A stretch of DNA of 64,000 bases from Roseicyclus sp. (GCF_018402035.1 NZ_JAGYJN010000006.1:1-64000); one strand, 5' to 3'. Positions 1 through 8,005 are shown, counted from the first letter of the stretch. A program made the numbers and translations. Notes: generated by a model not told the origin, from the sequence alone.

Positions 1-332
1 TGATTTATTCGAGCGCTAATTGCACTTTGTAAAATACCGAAAAGCACCTGTAGTCAGGGATTGATGAGCCGGATGATGTGACTTGCACAAAGCCGGTATG
101 ATTTCGATATCTCGCCCAATCCCTTTGAAAGCCTGATCGACGCGAAATTGAAAGCCTTTCAAAAGATCATCATCCGCGCGCGTAATTCAAAATAAATCCC
201 TCTTTCGCCGCGCCCATAGCGCCAAAAAGAGAAACCCCATCGCGGCCATGACGGGCGACGCGCCGTCGCAATCCATGCAGCCCCCGTCGCTTTTTGCCTT
301 GGAAATAAGCCAAGATGGCGTAGCTTCAGCGC
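1..332. other. Gene-poor left edge
   Basis: No convincing protein gene crosses this stretch. All three forward frames are closed by stops within the first 80 or so bases, so no gene runs in from the left on the + strand. The base composition is more AT-rich than the rest of the window up to about position 200. The only coding candidate is a very short minus-strand reading frame at 187-276, listed separately. No tRNA, riboswitch or clear terminator was recognised. The ATG of sdaA lies at the right end, with no strong Shine-Dalgarno sequence in front of it. Confidence 0.4.
187..276 (-). CDS. Possible 29-residue membrane peptide
   Basis: A minus-strand frame from an ATG at 276 to a TGA at 187-189 encodes 29 residues. 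It has a short N-terminal part with a Cys and acidic residues, one hydrophobic helix (MGFLFLALW) and a basic tail (ARRKRD). This helix-plus-basic-cluster layout is what small single-pass membrane peptides and sorting tails look like. The frame stays open upstream of the ATG for several codons (…SKAKSDGGC), so it could be the tail of something longer with another start. There is no recognised family and no clear ribosome-binding site. It may be chance. Confidence 0.2.
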   Translation of the reverse strand: MDCDGASPVMAAMGFLFLALWARRKRDLF

Positions 333-1736
333 ATGTTCCTCAGCGTTTTTGATATCTTTAAGATCGGCGTTGGCCCCTCCTCGTCCCACACCATGGGGCC
401 GATGACAACGGCTGCGCGGTTCTTGGACGATCTGCGCACGGGCCGCGAGAAAGAGCCGGGCGCGGGCGATTTGGCCGCCTTGGGGGCCAGTTTGCACGGC
501 TCGCTGGCCTTTACCGGCAAGGGGCATGCCACCGACCGGGCGGTGATCTTGGGGTTTGCGGGGTTTGTTCCCGCCACGCTTGACCCTGACCGTGCCGAGG
601 CGACCCTGACCGCGATCCGCGCCGATGGCATGGTCACGCCCCCCGGTTTGCCGCCCTTGCGCTTTGATCCTGACCGCGATCTGGTTTTTGACTATGGCCC
701 GCCCTTGCCGGGGCACGCCAATGGCATGATCTTGCGCGCCTATGACACGGCGGGGCGGCTTTATCTGGAAGAGACCTATTACTCCATCGGCGGCGGCTTT
801 GTGGCCACCGCGCGCGAGTTGGAAAGCGCCGCACAGGGTGGCGCTTTCGCCGATGCGCCAAGCGGCTACCCCTATCCTTTCGCCTCGGCGGCTGAAATGC
901 TGGCGATGGGGGCGGCCTCGGGCAAATCCATCGCCGCGATGAAATGGGCCAATGAAAGCGCCCAAACGCCGCGCGACACGGTCAAGGCCAAGCTCGACGC
1001 CGTCGCCAAGGCGATGGATGATTGCATTGATCGCGGCCTGAGGGTCGATGGCGAATTGCCCGGCGGCCTGCGGGTCAAACGCCGCGCCAAGGCGATCTAT
1101 GAACAGCTTTTGGCCGAGCGCGGCTCGAACCTGTCACAGCCCCATACGATCACCGATTGGCTGTCGGTCTATGCCATGGCGGTGAACGAGGAAAACGCCG
1201 CCGGGGGCCGTGTCGTGACCTCGCCCACCAATGGGGCAGCGGGCGTCGTGCCTGCGGTCTTGCGCTACTATCGCGATCATTGCATCGGCGCGACGGAGGC
1301 GGGGCGCGAGACGTTTCTGATGACCGCCGCCGCGATTGGCGGGCTGATCAAGCACCGCGCCAGCATTTCCGGTGCCGAGGTCGGCTGTCAGGGTGAGGTT
1401 GGATCGGCCGCTGCCATGGCCGCCGCTGGGCTTTGCGCGGCTTTGGGCGGAACCAATGAACAGATCGAGAATGCAGCCGAGATTGCGCTAGAGCATCATC
1501 TTGGCATGACCTGCGACCCGGTCGGCGGGCTGGTGCAGGTGCCCTGTATCGAGCGCAATGGTTTGGGCGCGATCAAGGCGGTATCTGCCGCATCCCTCGC
1601 GCTCAGGGGCGATGGCACGCATTTCATGCCGCTTGATAATTGCATCGAGGCGATGCGCCAAACCGGCCGCGACATGTCGATGAAATACAAGGAAACCAGC
1701 CTTGGCGGGCTGGCGGTGAACCTGCCCGAGTGTTGA
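333..1736 (+). CDS. sdaA: L-serine ammonia-lyase (single-chain, Fe-S type)
   Basis: Deaminates L-serine to pyruvate and ammonia in the cytoplasm. The 467-residue length and layout fit the single-chain bacterial enzyme: an N-terminal beta domain with the signature [10 protein letters not shown] (residues 14-23), then the alpha domain. Cysteines expected to bind the oxygen-labile [4Fe-4S] cluster are visible at about residues 351 (VGCQGE), 393 (MTCDPVGG) and 404 (VPCIERNG), with the spacing seen in E. coli SdaA. The ATG at 333 gives the usual N-terminus ([12 protein letters not shown]). The gene stands alone and converges on the LacI-type regulator downstream, separated by a strong hairpin. Confidence 0.95.
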   Translation: MFLSVFDIFKIGVGPSSSHTMGPMTTAARFLDDLRTGREKEPGAGDLAALGASLHGSLAFTGKGHATDRAVILGFAGFVPATLDPDRAEATLTAIRADGMVTPPGLPPLRFDPDRDLVFDYGPPLPGHANGMILRAYDTAGRLYLEETYYSIGGGFVATARELESAAQGGAFADAPSGYPYPFASAAEMLAMGAASGKSIAAMKWANESAQTPRDTVKAKLDAVAKAMDDCIDRGLRVDGELPGGLRVKRRAKAIYEQLLAERGSNLSQPHTITDWLSVYAMAVNEENAAGGRVVTSPTNGAAGVVPAVLRYYRDHCIGATEAGRETFLMTAAAIGGLIKHRASISGAEVGCQGEVGSAAAMAAAGLCAALGGTNEQIENAAEIALEHHLGMTCDPVGGLVQVPCIERNGLGAIKAVSAASLALRGDGTHFMPLDNCIEAMRQTGRDMSMKYKETSLGGLAVNLPEC

Positions 1737-1741
1737 GTTCT

Positions 1742-1773
1742 GCCTAGGATGCGCCTCAAGGCGTACCCTAGGC
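1742..1773. terminator. Bidirectional hairpin between sdaA and the LacI-type gene
   Basis: A 14-bp stem with one mismatch (GCCTAGGATGCGCC / GGCGTACCCTAGGC) closes a TCAA loop. It lies between two convergent genes and overlaps the stop codon of the regulator. There is no T-run, so it is either a weak two-way terminator or an mRNA-end stabiliser. Confidence 0.55.
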
Positions 1774-2751
1774 GCGCACCGTGTCACCGGGCAAAAACAC
1801 CGGGTCCAGCGTGATCACTGCATCGGTCAATTCATTGGCTGCGATCAATTCCGCCGCGCGCCGCCCGATCTCGTGGCGTTGGCTGTCCATCGTGGCGATC
1901 CGCATGGGCAGACCATCGAGCACTTCGAAGCTGTTGAACCCCGCCATGCCGATCTGGTCGGGAATACGCATCCCCTGTTCCAGACAATAAAGTAGGCCAC
2001 CGGCCGCGTTGATGTCGCTGTTGAAGTAAAGGAAATCGAGGTCAGGCGACCGCGTCATGATCTCGGCGGTCATCGCCCGCCCGGTGCCAAAGCCCGATGT
2101 TCCCGCGTAAAGGCAGGTATCGGCCAATTGCAGCCCCATCTCGGAAAGCCCCGCGATAAAGCCCTGCCGCCGTTTTTGGGCGCGGTGATCGGCGCTTGAC
2201 GACGAGCCGCAATAGCCGATCCGCCGATAGCCGCGCTTGGCGATCTCGCGCGCCATCTGGCGGCCTGCCTCGTGCTGGCTGATGCCGACGCAGGCCGCGA
2301 CCGGGTCACCATCGACATCCATCACCTCGACCACGGGGATGCCCGCATTGGCCATCATCGCGCGCGCGGCCTGCGAATGCTCCAACCCCGCCACGATCAG
2401 CCCAGAGGGCCGCCAGCTGAGCATTTCGTAGATGACCTTTTCTTCGAGGTCTTCGTCGTATTTCGAGGTGCCGATGACCGGCTGTAGTGGTGTTTCGTCC
2501 AACACCTCACCGATGCCCGCAAGCACATCGGGAAACACCATGTTCGAGAGCGACGGGATGACGACGCCAACAAGGTTGACCCGGTTCGATGCGAGGGCGC
2601 CCGCGATCTTGTTTGGCACATAGCCCAGCTTGCGCGCTGCGGCATGCACCCGGTCGCGTGTCTGGGTTGAGACATCGCCACGGTTGCGCAACACGCGGCT
2701 GACGGTCATTTCGGACACCCCCGCCGCCTCGGCCACATCGCGCAGCGTCAT
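1768..2751 (-). CDS. LacI/GntR-family transcriptional repressor
   Basis: Cytoplasmic sugar-responsive DNA-binding repressor, about 327 residues. The N-terminal LacI helix-turn-helix is clear (TLRDVAEAAGVSEMTVSRVL, residues 2-21), followed by the hinge helix region (YVPNKIAGALASN) and a periplasmic-binding-protein-like effector domain (VVIPSLSNMVFPDVLAGI…). The effector half resembles the gluconate-repressor (GntR) branch, but the ligand is not determined. The start at 2751 is chosen because LacI proteins begin directly at the HTH; the longer frame would add 38 unrelated residues. The gene is convergent with sdaA. No sugar transporter or kinase lies beside it, so its regulon is probably elsewhere. 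Confidence 0.88.
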   Translation of the reverse strand: MTLRDVAEAAGVSEMTVSRVLRNRGDVSTQTRDRVHAAARKLGYVPNKIAGALASNRVNLVGVVIPSLSNMVFPDVLAGIGEVLDETPLQPVIGTSKYDEDLEEKVIYEMLSWRPSGLIVAGLEHSQAARAMMANAGIPVVEVMDVDGDPVAACVGISQHEAGRQMAREIAKRGYRRIGYCGSSSSADHRAQKRRQGFIAGLSEMGLQLADTCLYAGTSGFGTGRAMTAEIMTRSPDLDFLYFNSDINAAGGLLYCLEQGMRIPDQIGMAGFNSFEVLDGLPMRIATMDSQRHEIGRRAAELIAANELTDAVITLDPVFLPGDTVRA

Positions 2752-2911
2752 CTGGGGTTTGCCATCAAAGGGGTTGCGTCCGCGCAATAGGCCAATCCTG
2801 CATAGCTGCGGCTGTTGCCGCCGTGATAGGTGCCACAGCCTAAGCCGGCAAATGCGGCGACGCAATTCCGGGTTGCCCGTTTCGCCTGAATGCCCGACAA
2901 GACCGATGGAT

Positions 2912-2988
2912 GGCCCCGTGGCTCAAATGGATAGAGCAATCCCCTCCTAAGGGATAGGTTACAGGTTCGAATCCTGTCGGGGTCACCA
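2912..2988 (+). tRNA. tRNA-Arg (anticodon CCT)
   Basis: A complete cloverleaf with CCA encoded. The acceptor stem GGCCCCG / CGGGGTC pairs fully, with one G-T. The anticodon stem ATCCC/GGGAT closes loop CTCCTAA with anticodon CCT at 2946-2948, reading AGG. T-loop TTCGAAT is present. The 3' 45 bases (2944-2988) are duplicated in inverted orientation at 4400-4444, behind the integrase. The tRNA is therefore the attachment target of that recombinase and is left intact. Confidence 0.95.
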
Positions 2989-3098
2989 CGCCTGCTACAC
3001 GAATGGCAGACGAGATCGTGCTTACTTTCTGATAATCCCCACAATTTTTCATCTCGCGTGGCTGCGCGTGGAAAAGGGGCTTAACCAAGTTGCAGACC
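2944..3098 (+). repeat. Left arm of 155-bp perfect inverted repeat (element 1)
   Basis: Runs from the anticodon loop of tRNA-Arg to the third codon of the integrase. Every base pairs with 4290-4444 (position p matches 7388-p). Matching stops at 2943/4445 outside and at 3099/4289 inside. Confidence 0.95.
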
Positions 3099-4307
3099 AA
3101 GACACCGCCATTCACCTATGTGCGACGTGGATACTTCTACTTTTCCCGTCGAGTCCCTGCAGATTTGCGCGATCACTATTCTTGCTCGCGGATCGTTAGC
3201 GCACTGCATACAAAATCCTTACATCAAGCGCGATTGCGGGCTGCGTCTGCTTCCGTTCAACTGGAAGCCTATTGGTCGCAGATAAGGCTTTCCCGGATGC
3301 AAGTTCCCGGCATGTCTTTCGTCAAAACAATCCACAACGTAACTCAACCCATTTGCCGTAGAGGTGACCAAGTTCTTGACGAATCGACTGCTTCCAACGG
3401 ACCTAGCTGGTCCGAAGCTGTTAAATTCTACCTACGGCTTCGTGGTAATGGGCGACCCGCCACGTTTGAAGCCGACGTTTGTCGTTCTGCCAACTACCTC
3501 ATCGATGTTATAGGTGACCGGAATCTCCAATCTTTTTCGCGTAGTGATGCTCTTCAGTTCCGTGACTGGTTAGTGGCAAGAGGGTTTGCCGGTTCATCTG
3601 TTACTAGGTGTTTCTCCAACATAAACGCGGTGTTTAACTTTGCCGTGTCTGAATTTGCCTTGAACATCACCAACCCCTTCCGTGGGGTCTATCATGACCG
3701 ACAGGCTGGTGTGGTGATCCGGAAGCCGATCCCGGTGCAGGATATCCGGAAGGTCCAGCAGGCCTGCCGTGATCTGAACGACGACATGCGCTGGCTGATC
3801 GCCATCGTTTCTGACACGGGAATGCGCTTGGCAGAGGTGGCAGGTCTGGCCAGAGAGGACCTATGCGATCTGGACGGTCCTACGCCCTATCTCAAAGTTC
3901 AACGACATCCATGGCGTAGGCTAAAGACCGCAAGCAGTGAGCGCCTAGTTCCTCTGGTCGAAGAGGCACTTTGGGGAGCCAGACAGGCGTACGGGCAGGG
4001 TGATGGCTCTGCGTTCCTGTTCCCACGCTATAACAGGGCAGGGACCACATCTGCCAACTCGGCCAGTGCTGCTCTGAACAAATGGATGGGCGAATATGTG
4101 CCGGATGGCTGCACGATGCATAGCTTCCGCCATTCGATGCGGGACCGCCTACGGGCCGTGCAGTGTCCCAGCGATATCACCGATCAGATCGGCGGATGGG
4201 CGAGAGCCGGTGTAGGTCAGGGCTATGGTGCCGGGTATCCGCTTAGCATCCTGCATGACTGGATGGTTGCAATAGCGGACCCAAATAAGGGTCTGCAACT
4301 TGGTTAA
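3090..4307 (+). CDS. Tyrosine recombinase / tRNA-targeting integrase (element 1)
   Basis: Site-specific recombinase of 405 residues. An N-terminal arm-type domain (YVRRGYFYFSRRVPADLR…) is followed by a SAM-like core-binding region and the C-terminal catalytic domain. Catalytic residues are all visible: Arg246 (DTGMRLAEVAGL), Lys in HPWRRLKTASSER, His344-x-x-Arg347 (HSFRHSMRDRL) and Tyr379 or Tyr383 (GYGAGY). TTG at 3090 is taken as start because the N-terminus then matches the sister integrase at 8002-9174. A GGGG-rich site lies about 10 nt upstream. The last five codons and the stop (GLQLG-stop) are supplied by the right repeat arm, so the C-terminus was created at the repeat junction. The gene is read in the same direction as tRNA-Arg and begins 101 nt behind it. 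Confidence 0.92.
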   Translation: MQTKTPPFTYVRRGYFYFSRRVPADLRDHYSCSRIVSALHTKSLHQARLRAASASVQLEAYWSQIRLSRMQVPGMSFVKTIHNVTQPICRRGDQVLDESTASNGPSWSEAVKFYLRLRGNGRPATFEADVCRSANYLIDVIGDRNLQSFSRSDALQFRDWLVARGFAGSSVTRCFSNINAVFNFAVSEFALNITNPFRGVYHDRQAGVVIRKPIPVQDIRKVQQACRDLNDDMRWLIAIVSDTGMRLAEVAGLAREDLCDLDGPTPYLKVQRHPWRRLKTASSERLVPLVEEALWGARQAYGQGDGSAFLFPRYNRAGTTSANSASAALNKWMGEYVPDGCTMHSFRHSMRDRLRAVQCPSDITDQIGGWARAGVGQGYGAGYPLSILHDWMVAIADPNKGLQLG

Positions 4308-4444
4308 GCCCCTTTTCCACGCGCAGCCACGCGAGATGAAAAATTGTGGGGATTATCAGAAAGTAAGCACGATCTCGTCTGCCATTCGTGTAGCAGGCGT
4401 GGTGACCCCGACAGGATTCGAACCTGTAACCTATCCCTTAGGAG
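4290..4444 (-). repeat. Right arm of 155-bp perfect inverted repeat (element 1)
   Basis: Exact reverse complement of 2944-3098. It holds the last codons and stop of the integrase on its inner edge and an inverted 45-nt fragment of tRNA-Arg (4400-4444) on its outer edge. Confidence 0.95.
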
Positions 4445-4503
4445 CTATCATTTAATCCCACCAAGCAAGAGTATGTGATTGCTGGATTGTGGACAAGTGA
4501 AGT

Positions 4504-4686
4504 GTGATTGGTCTGTGGATTGTGCCGAAGGGCGACAAGGTGAGTAGCCGTGGCTTTGCAGGCCTCAACATCATGCACAGCATGGCAGACGGGACACGAG
4601 AACTGCGTGGCGGGTTTGAAGTGGGCCGCACCCAGAGCGGCATTGCTGATGTCAGCGCCTCACTGCGCTGGCAGATGCGATTTTAA
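4504..4686 (+). pseudogene. C-terminal remnant of an outer-membrane beta-barrel protein
   Basis: A 60-residue frame opens directly after a stop at 4498-4500 and ends with SASLRWQMRF. An alternating hydrophobic strand with a terminal Phe is the signature recognised by the BAM machinery at the end of autotransporters and porins. Upstream residues (GFAGLNIMHSM…LRGGFEVGRTQ) also look like amphipathic strands. No signal peptide or body of a barrel is present, so it is read as the surviving tail of a larger gene cut when the neighbouring integrase unit arrived. The family is uncertain. Confidence 0.35.
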
Positions 4687-4839
4687 GCCGGATTTGTAGG
4701 ACGGGTAACCGGGGGCGGCCTTCGGGTCGCCGTTATTCGTTTAGGCGGTCTTCACCCAGCCCTAATCCTTGATGCAACCCTTGCGGCAGGACACTGCGAT
4801 TCCCATGTCCATGCATCCCGCGCAAAGGCTGCCCTCTCC

Positions 4840-5055
4840 ATGACAACTACCAGCACACCCACCGAGACCATCACGCTTTTGCGTTCCGACAAGCCGATGG
4901 CGAAAGAGGCTGTCCTTGGGAATGACGGCATTCCAGTTGTTGGTAGGGTCAAAATAGGGTTCCTGTTCGATGTCACGGAATGGCCAGTGGCTGGCATTCA
5001 CAATTTCCAAGACCGGCTACAGCAGCTTCAGCATGGCGTGGCTGTGAAGGAATAG
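4840..5055 (+). pseudogene. Possible N-terminal fragment of a phage/ICE primase-like protein
   Basis: A 71-residue frame starts at ATG 4840 (TTTSTPTETITLLRSDKPM…). The pattern of a short polar leader, then an ITLLRSDKP-like strand, a Gly-rich linker and a helix rich in Gln/Leu recalls the N-termini of primase/helicase proteins of integrative elements, but the match is from memory and weak. It ends 147 bp before the IS21 insertion. An opposite-strand Cys-rich frame (4762-5010) overlaps it and is probably a shadow. Confidence 0.25.
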
Positions 5056-5202
5056 TCAGGATTGCACCCATCCTTAAGGTCAACTAGTATGGGGAAGGAA
5101 GGCCCCGCTAGGGGGCCGGACTGACCTATAGCAGGTAAGCCCATAGGTAGCAGATCCATAGCCCAGATGGCCCTTATGCCCATGAACGATAAAGATCATG
5201 AC

Positions 5203-5231
5203 TGTTGATTGCCACTGAGATTTGACCCGGC
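5203..5231 (+). repeat. IS21 left terminal inverted repeat
   Basis: 29 bp, identical to the reverse complement of 7671-7699. It starts with TG, as IS21 termini do. Confidence 0.92.
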
Positions 5232-5275
5232 ATTGTCACCGAGATCTGACCCACCCGGTCGTTATGTTCTGCGTG

Positions 5276-6067
5276 TCACGCTGGCGTCAATGCTGGTGTT
5301 TCCTTCCGTTTCTTTTTCGCTGTCTCGGAGCTGGCCTTGAAGCGATAGCTGTCATTGCCGGTCTCCAAAATGTGGCAGCGATGTGTGAGGCGATCGAGAA
5401 GCGCTGTGGTCATTTTTGCGTCTCCGAAGACCGTCGCCCATTCGGCGAAGCTCAAGTTCGTGGTGATGATGACGCTGGTGCGCTCGTAAAGCTTGCTCAG
5501 GAGGTGGAAGAGCAAGGCACCGCCAGAGGCGCTGAACGGCAAGTATCCCAACTCGTCTAGGACCACCAAGTCGGTTTTCACCAGCGCTTCGGCAATCTTC
5601 CCGGCCTTTCCTTGGGCTTTTTCCTGCTCCAGCGCGTTGACCAGTTCGACCGTCGAGAAGAAGCGCACGCGCTTGCGGTGATGCTCGATAGCCTGGATGC
5701 CGAGGGCTGTCGCAACATGCGATTTCCCTGTGCCGGGCCCGCCGATCAGGACCACATTCTCAGCCCCATCCAGGAACTCGCATCGATGGAGCTGGCGGAC
5801 CAGAGCTTCACGCATTTCACTGGCGGCAAAGTCGAAGGCGGACAAATCCTTGTAGGCTGGGAAGCGTGCAGCTTTCATGTGGTAGGCGGTTGATCGCACC
5901 TCTCGCTCGGCCATCTCGGCCTTGAGCAGTTGCGACAGGATCGGCATGGCAGCCTCGAACGCAGGCGAGCCTTGCTCATGCAAGTCCTGCACGGCCTGCG
6001 CCATGCCGGGCATTTTAAGGCTGCGCAACATGATGATCAACGCAGCACCCGCAGGATCATGACGCAT
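5276..6067 (-). CDS. istB: IS21 helper ATPase IstB
   Basis: AAA+ ATPase of the DnaC/IstB type that loads on target DNA and activates the IstA transposase. It has 263 residues from ATG 6067. The longer frame begins inside istA and adds 15 residues without homology. The Walker A motif is GGPGTGKSH and Walker B is VVLDELGY. Sensor-like ITTN and the C-terminal [11 protein letters not shown] block follow, and the C-terminus is Lys-rich (AKKKRKE). It overlaps the 3' end of istA by 11 bp, the usual translational coupling in this family. It appears intact. Confidence 0.95.
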   Translation of the reverse strand: MRHDPAGAALIIMLRSLKMPGMAQAVQDLHEQGSPAFEAAMPILSQLLKAEMAEREVRSTAYHMKAARFPAYKDLSAFDFAASEMREALVRQLHRCEFLDGAENVVLIGGPGTGKSHVATALGIQAIEHHRKRVRFFSTVELVNALEQEKAQGKAGKIAEALVKTDLVVLDELGYLPFSASGGALLFHLLSKLYERTSVIITTNLSFAEWATVFGDAKMTTALLDRLTHRCHILETGNDSYRFKASSETAKKKRKETPALTPA

Positions 6068-7586
6068 GACGGGTTCCTTTCTGGGTGCGCAGCCCATCAT
6101 AGCGCGCGACATTGGCCTCGGGCTCTTTGCTCAGCGTCAAGGCCGATGGAGGGTTCACATCCGGTTGGTCGGTCGGTGTGCCATCCAGCAGCCTGTGGAG
6201 CAGGTTCAGCACATGGGTTTTGGTCGGCACGCCCGCCTCCAAAGCCAATTCCACCGCGCAAAGCACCGCCTGTTCATCATGGTGCAGCACCAAGGACAGG
6301 ATATCGACCATCTCGCGGTCCCCGCCGGGCTGGCGCAGTATTTTTGCTTGTAACATGCGGAAGGGTTCGGGCATTTCCACGAAGGGGGCGCCATTGCGCA
6401 GCGCCCCGGGCTTGCGCTGAACCACAGCCAGATAGTGGCGCCAGTCATAGATCACGCGCCCCGGCTGGCGGTGCGACCGGTCGATGATGCGCTCATGCGT
6501 GCAAATCACGTGCCCCTCGGCGACCACTACCAGCCGCTCGGGGTAAATGCGCAGGCTCACAGGACGGTTCGCAAAGCTGGCGGGCACAGAATAACGGGTG
6601 CGATCAAAGTTGATCAGGCAGGTCGGCGAGACGCGCTTTCTTTCCTCGACAAAGCCATCGAACATTGTGGGGAGCGGCATCTGCGCAGGCTTCTCAGCTT
6701 CCCACACATCGGCGATGGTTCCAGGCAACCTGCCATGGGCCGTCTCAGCCCACAGCAGTTTGCAGCGATCTTCCAACCAATCGTTCAGCGCATCCAGATC
6801 CGGAAAGGCTGGCATCAGCTGCCACATGCGGTGACGCGCATCGCGCACATTCTTCTCGACCTGTCCCTTCTCCCATCCTGCAGCCGGATTGCAGAACTCA
6901 GGCTCGAAGACATAATGGCTGGTCATCGCCGTGAACCGGGCATTCACATCGCGCTTCTTGCCAAGTCTGACCTTGTCGACGGCGGTCTTCATATTGTCAT
7001 AGATGCCGCGACCGGGCACGCCTTCGAAGACGCGAAACGCATGCCAATGAGCGTCGAACAGCATCTCATGCGTTTGCAACAGATAGGCCCGCACCAGAAA
7101 GGCGCGGCTGTGCGACAGCTTGATATGGGCAACCTGCAGCTTGATGCGTTCACCACCCACATAGGCCCAGTCTTCGCTCCAATCAAACTGAAAGGCTTCA
7201 CCCGGCTGGAACACAAGCGGCACGAAGACACCCCGGTCGGTCGTGTGATAAGCACGCTGCCGTTCGCCCTTCCATTCCCGCACGAAGGCCGCAACCCGTT
7301 CATAGGAGCCTTCATATCCCAGCTTCACCAAATCGGCGTGCATTAGCTTCGCCGTTCGGCGTTCTTTGCGTGACTTGCGCTGATCCGAAACCAGCCATCC
7401 TGTCAGCTGAGCAGCATACGGATCCAGCTTGCTCGGACGATCCGGCGTCTGAAACGCAGGTTCAACAATCCCCTCCCGCAAATACTTCTTGATTGTGTTG
7501 CGCGCGATGCCTGTGCGCCGCGCAATCTCGCGAATGGGCATCTTGTCTCGCAGCGCCCATGTCCTGATAACCTTCAAAAATCCCAT
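6057..7586 (-). CDS. istA: IS21 transposase IstA
   Basis: DDE transposase of 509 residues. An N-terminal helix-turn-helix ([21 protein letters not shown]) precedes the RNase-H-like core with acidic residues in FDWSEDW, YDNMKT and KGQVEKNV (the D, D and E positions) and the C-terminal beta-barrel region. ATG 7586 is preferred over the in-frame GTG at 7595 because GGAG lies 8 nt ahead of it. No frameshift or stop interrupts the gene. With istB it forms the whole coding content of the IS. Confidence 0.94.
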   Translation of the reverse strand: MGFLKVIRTWALRDKMPIREIARRTGIARNTIKKYLREGIVEPAFQTPDRPSKLDPYAAQLTGWLVSDQRKSRKERRTAKLMHADLVKLGYEGSYERVAAFVREWKGERQRAYHTTDRGVFVPLVFQPGEAFQFDWSEDWAYVGGERIKLQVAHIKLSHSRAFLVRAYLLQTHEMLFDAHWHAFRVFEGVPGRGIYDNMKTAVDKVRLGKKRDVNARFTAMTSHYVFEPEFCNPAAGWEKGQVEKNVRDARHRMWQLMPAFPDLDALNDWLEDRCKLLWAETAHGRLPGTIADVWEAEKPAQMPLPTMFDGFVEERKRVSPTCLINFDRTRYSVPASFANRPVSLRIYPERLVVVAEGHVICTHERIIDRSHRQPGRVIYDWRHYLAVVQRKPGALRNGAPFVEMPEPFRMLQAKILRQPGGDREMVDILSLVLHHDEQAVLCAVELALEAGVPTKTHVLNLLHRLLDGTPTDQPDVNPPSALTLSKEPEANVARYDGLRTQKGTRHAS

Positions 7587-7670
7587 GTCGATCACTCCAT
7601 ATGCCCCCAGCTAGTTCAAGCCGGGGTAAGGTTGCACATGGGTCAATTCTCAGTGACAGTTTTGGCGGTT

Positions 7671-7699
7671 GCCGGGTCAAATCTCAGTGGCAATCAACA
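7671..7699 (-). repeat. IS21 right terminal inverted repeat
   Basis: 29 bp matching 5203-5231 in reverse complement. A second IS21-type end motif (GGGTCAATTCTCAGTGACAG) lies just inside it at 7640-7659. Confidence 0.92.
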
Positions 7700-7757
7700 A
7701 ATATGAGAAAATCATTGATCTAGCAGGGCAGTTGGTTCCGGTAATAGGGCGCAGCAG

Positions 7758-8002
7758 CCCTTCAGCGGCACCACTCTTCTCGATAAGCCACTGATTTTAC
7801 TCACGAAACAGCAATTTCGGATGAGGCGTAGTGGTTTATGGAGTGGTCAGCATCACGATACACATTCCGCAAAAACGGAATCTTCTACCTGCAGCGGTAC
7901 ATCCCCGCTGACCTGAGGCGGCATTATCGTACGGATCGCATCCAGCATTCTCTGAGGACACGTTCCCCCAGAGAGGCACAGGTGTTGGCAATGCAGGCTG
8001 TC
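7758..8002 (+). repeat. Left arm of 245-bp inverted repeat (element 2)
   Basis: Pairs with 9010-9254 (position p matches 17012-p) apart from three substitutions. Starts with the terminal 16 nt of tRNA-Thr (CCCTTCAGCGGCACCA) in + orientation and ends one base into the stop codon of the integrase. Confidence 0.93.
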
Positions 8003-8005
8003 TAA
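7838..8005 (+). CDS. Truncated integrase N-terminal domain (55 residues)
   Basis: The left repeat arm carries a copy of the first 55 codons of the integrase gene, with its own ATG and upstream region, and is closed by TAA at 8003-8005 straight after the repeat ends. The protein is identical to the first 55 residues of the full integrase even though the DNA differs at three places, because all three changes are synonymous. If expressed, the product would be the arm-DNA-binding domain alone, which in other recombinases can compete with the full protein. It may equally be a non-functional fragment. Confidence 0.45.
   Translation: MEWSASRYTFRKNGIFYLQRYIPADLRRHYRTDRIQHSLRTRSPREAQVLAMQAV

Larger units (their letters stand above)
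2944..4444. mobile_element. 1501-bp integrase unit bounded by 155-bp inverted repeats at tRNA-Arg
   Basis: The unit has a single gene, a tyrosine recombinase, enclosed by a perfect 155-bp inverted repeat (2944-3098 and 4290-4444). Each arm contains the 3' part of tRNA-Arg (45 nt), a 101-nt spacer and the first 9 bases of the integrase gene. Outward of position 2944 and beyond 4444 the sequences diverge at once. Ordinary tRNA-targeting islands leave a direct, not inverted, copy of the tRNA end. The unit has almost the same size and plan as the second unit at 7758-9254. That it is a discrete mobile unit is inference from this symmetry. Confidence 0.65.
4445..5202. other. Island cargo: gene debris between element 1 and the IS21 copy
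   Basis: About 760 bp without an intact recognisable gene. It contains two short forward frames, listed separately: one ending like an outer-membrane beta-barrel (4504-4686) and one resembling the N-terminus of phage-type primases (4840-5055). Small hairpins occur near 4708-4730 (GGCGGCC TTCG GGTCGCC) and 5104-5120 (GGCCCC GCTA GGGGGCC); neither has a T-run. The composition is less GC-biased than the core genome. This looks like eroded horizontally acquired DNA. Confidence 0.5.
5203..7699 (-). mobile_element. Complete IS21-family insertion sequence
   Basis: A 2497-bp element with perfect 29-bp terminal inverted repeats (5203-5231 and 7671-7699, beginning TGTTGATTGCCACTGAG). It also has the internal repeated end motifs usual for IS21, of the form TGTCA-CGAGATCTGACCCA, just inside each end. 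It carries the two-gene transposition module istA-istB on the minus strand with an 11-bp gene overlap. Both genes look intact. The 8 bases immediately outside differ (ATCATGAC left, AATATGAG right), so no target-site duplication is visible. Confidence 0.93.

Noticed and set aside
2944-4444. Interpretation of the first palindrome as a simple whole-genome-amplification or assembly artefact
   Set aside because: Cannot be excluded for this copy alone, but the second unit has the same plan and size, a different tRNA and integrase, and diverged arms, which a shared artefact would not produce.
4762-5010. Cys-rich minus-strand frame in the island (CAGCMDMG…SCRKGC)
   Set aside because: The Cys pattern looked like a metal-binding tail, but the frame overlaps the forward primase-like frame, has no ribosome site and matches no known protein; kept only as a remark.
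6435-7346. 303-codon forward frame antisense to istA
   Set aside because: Shadow of the transposase gene with no protein-like features.
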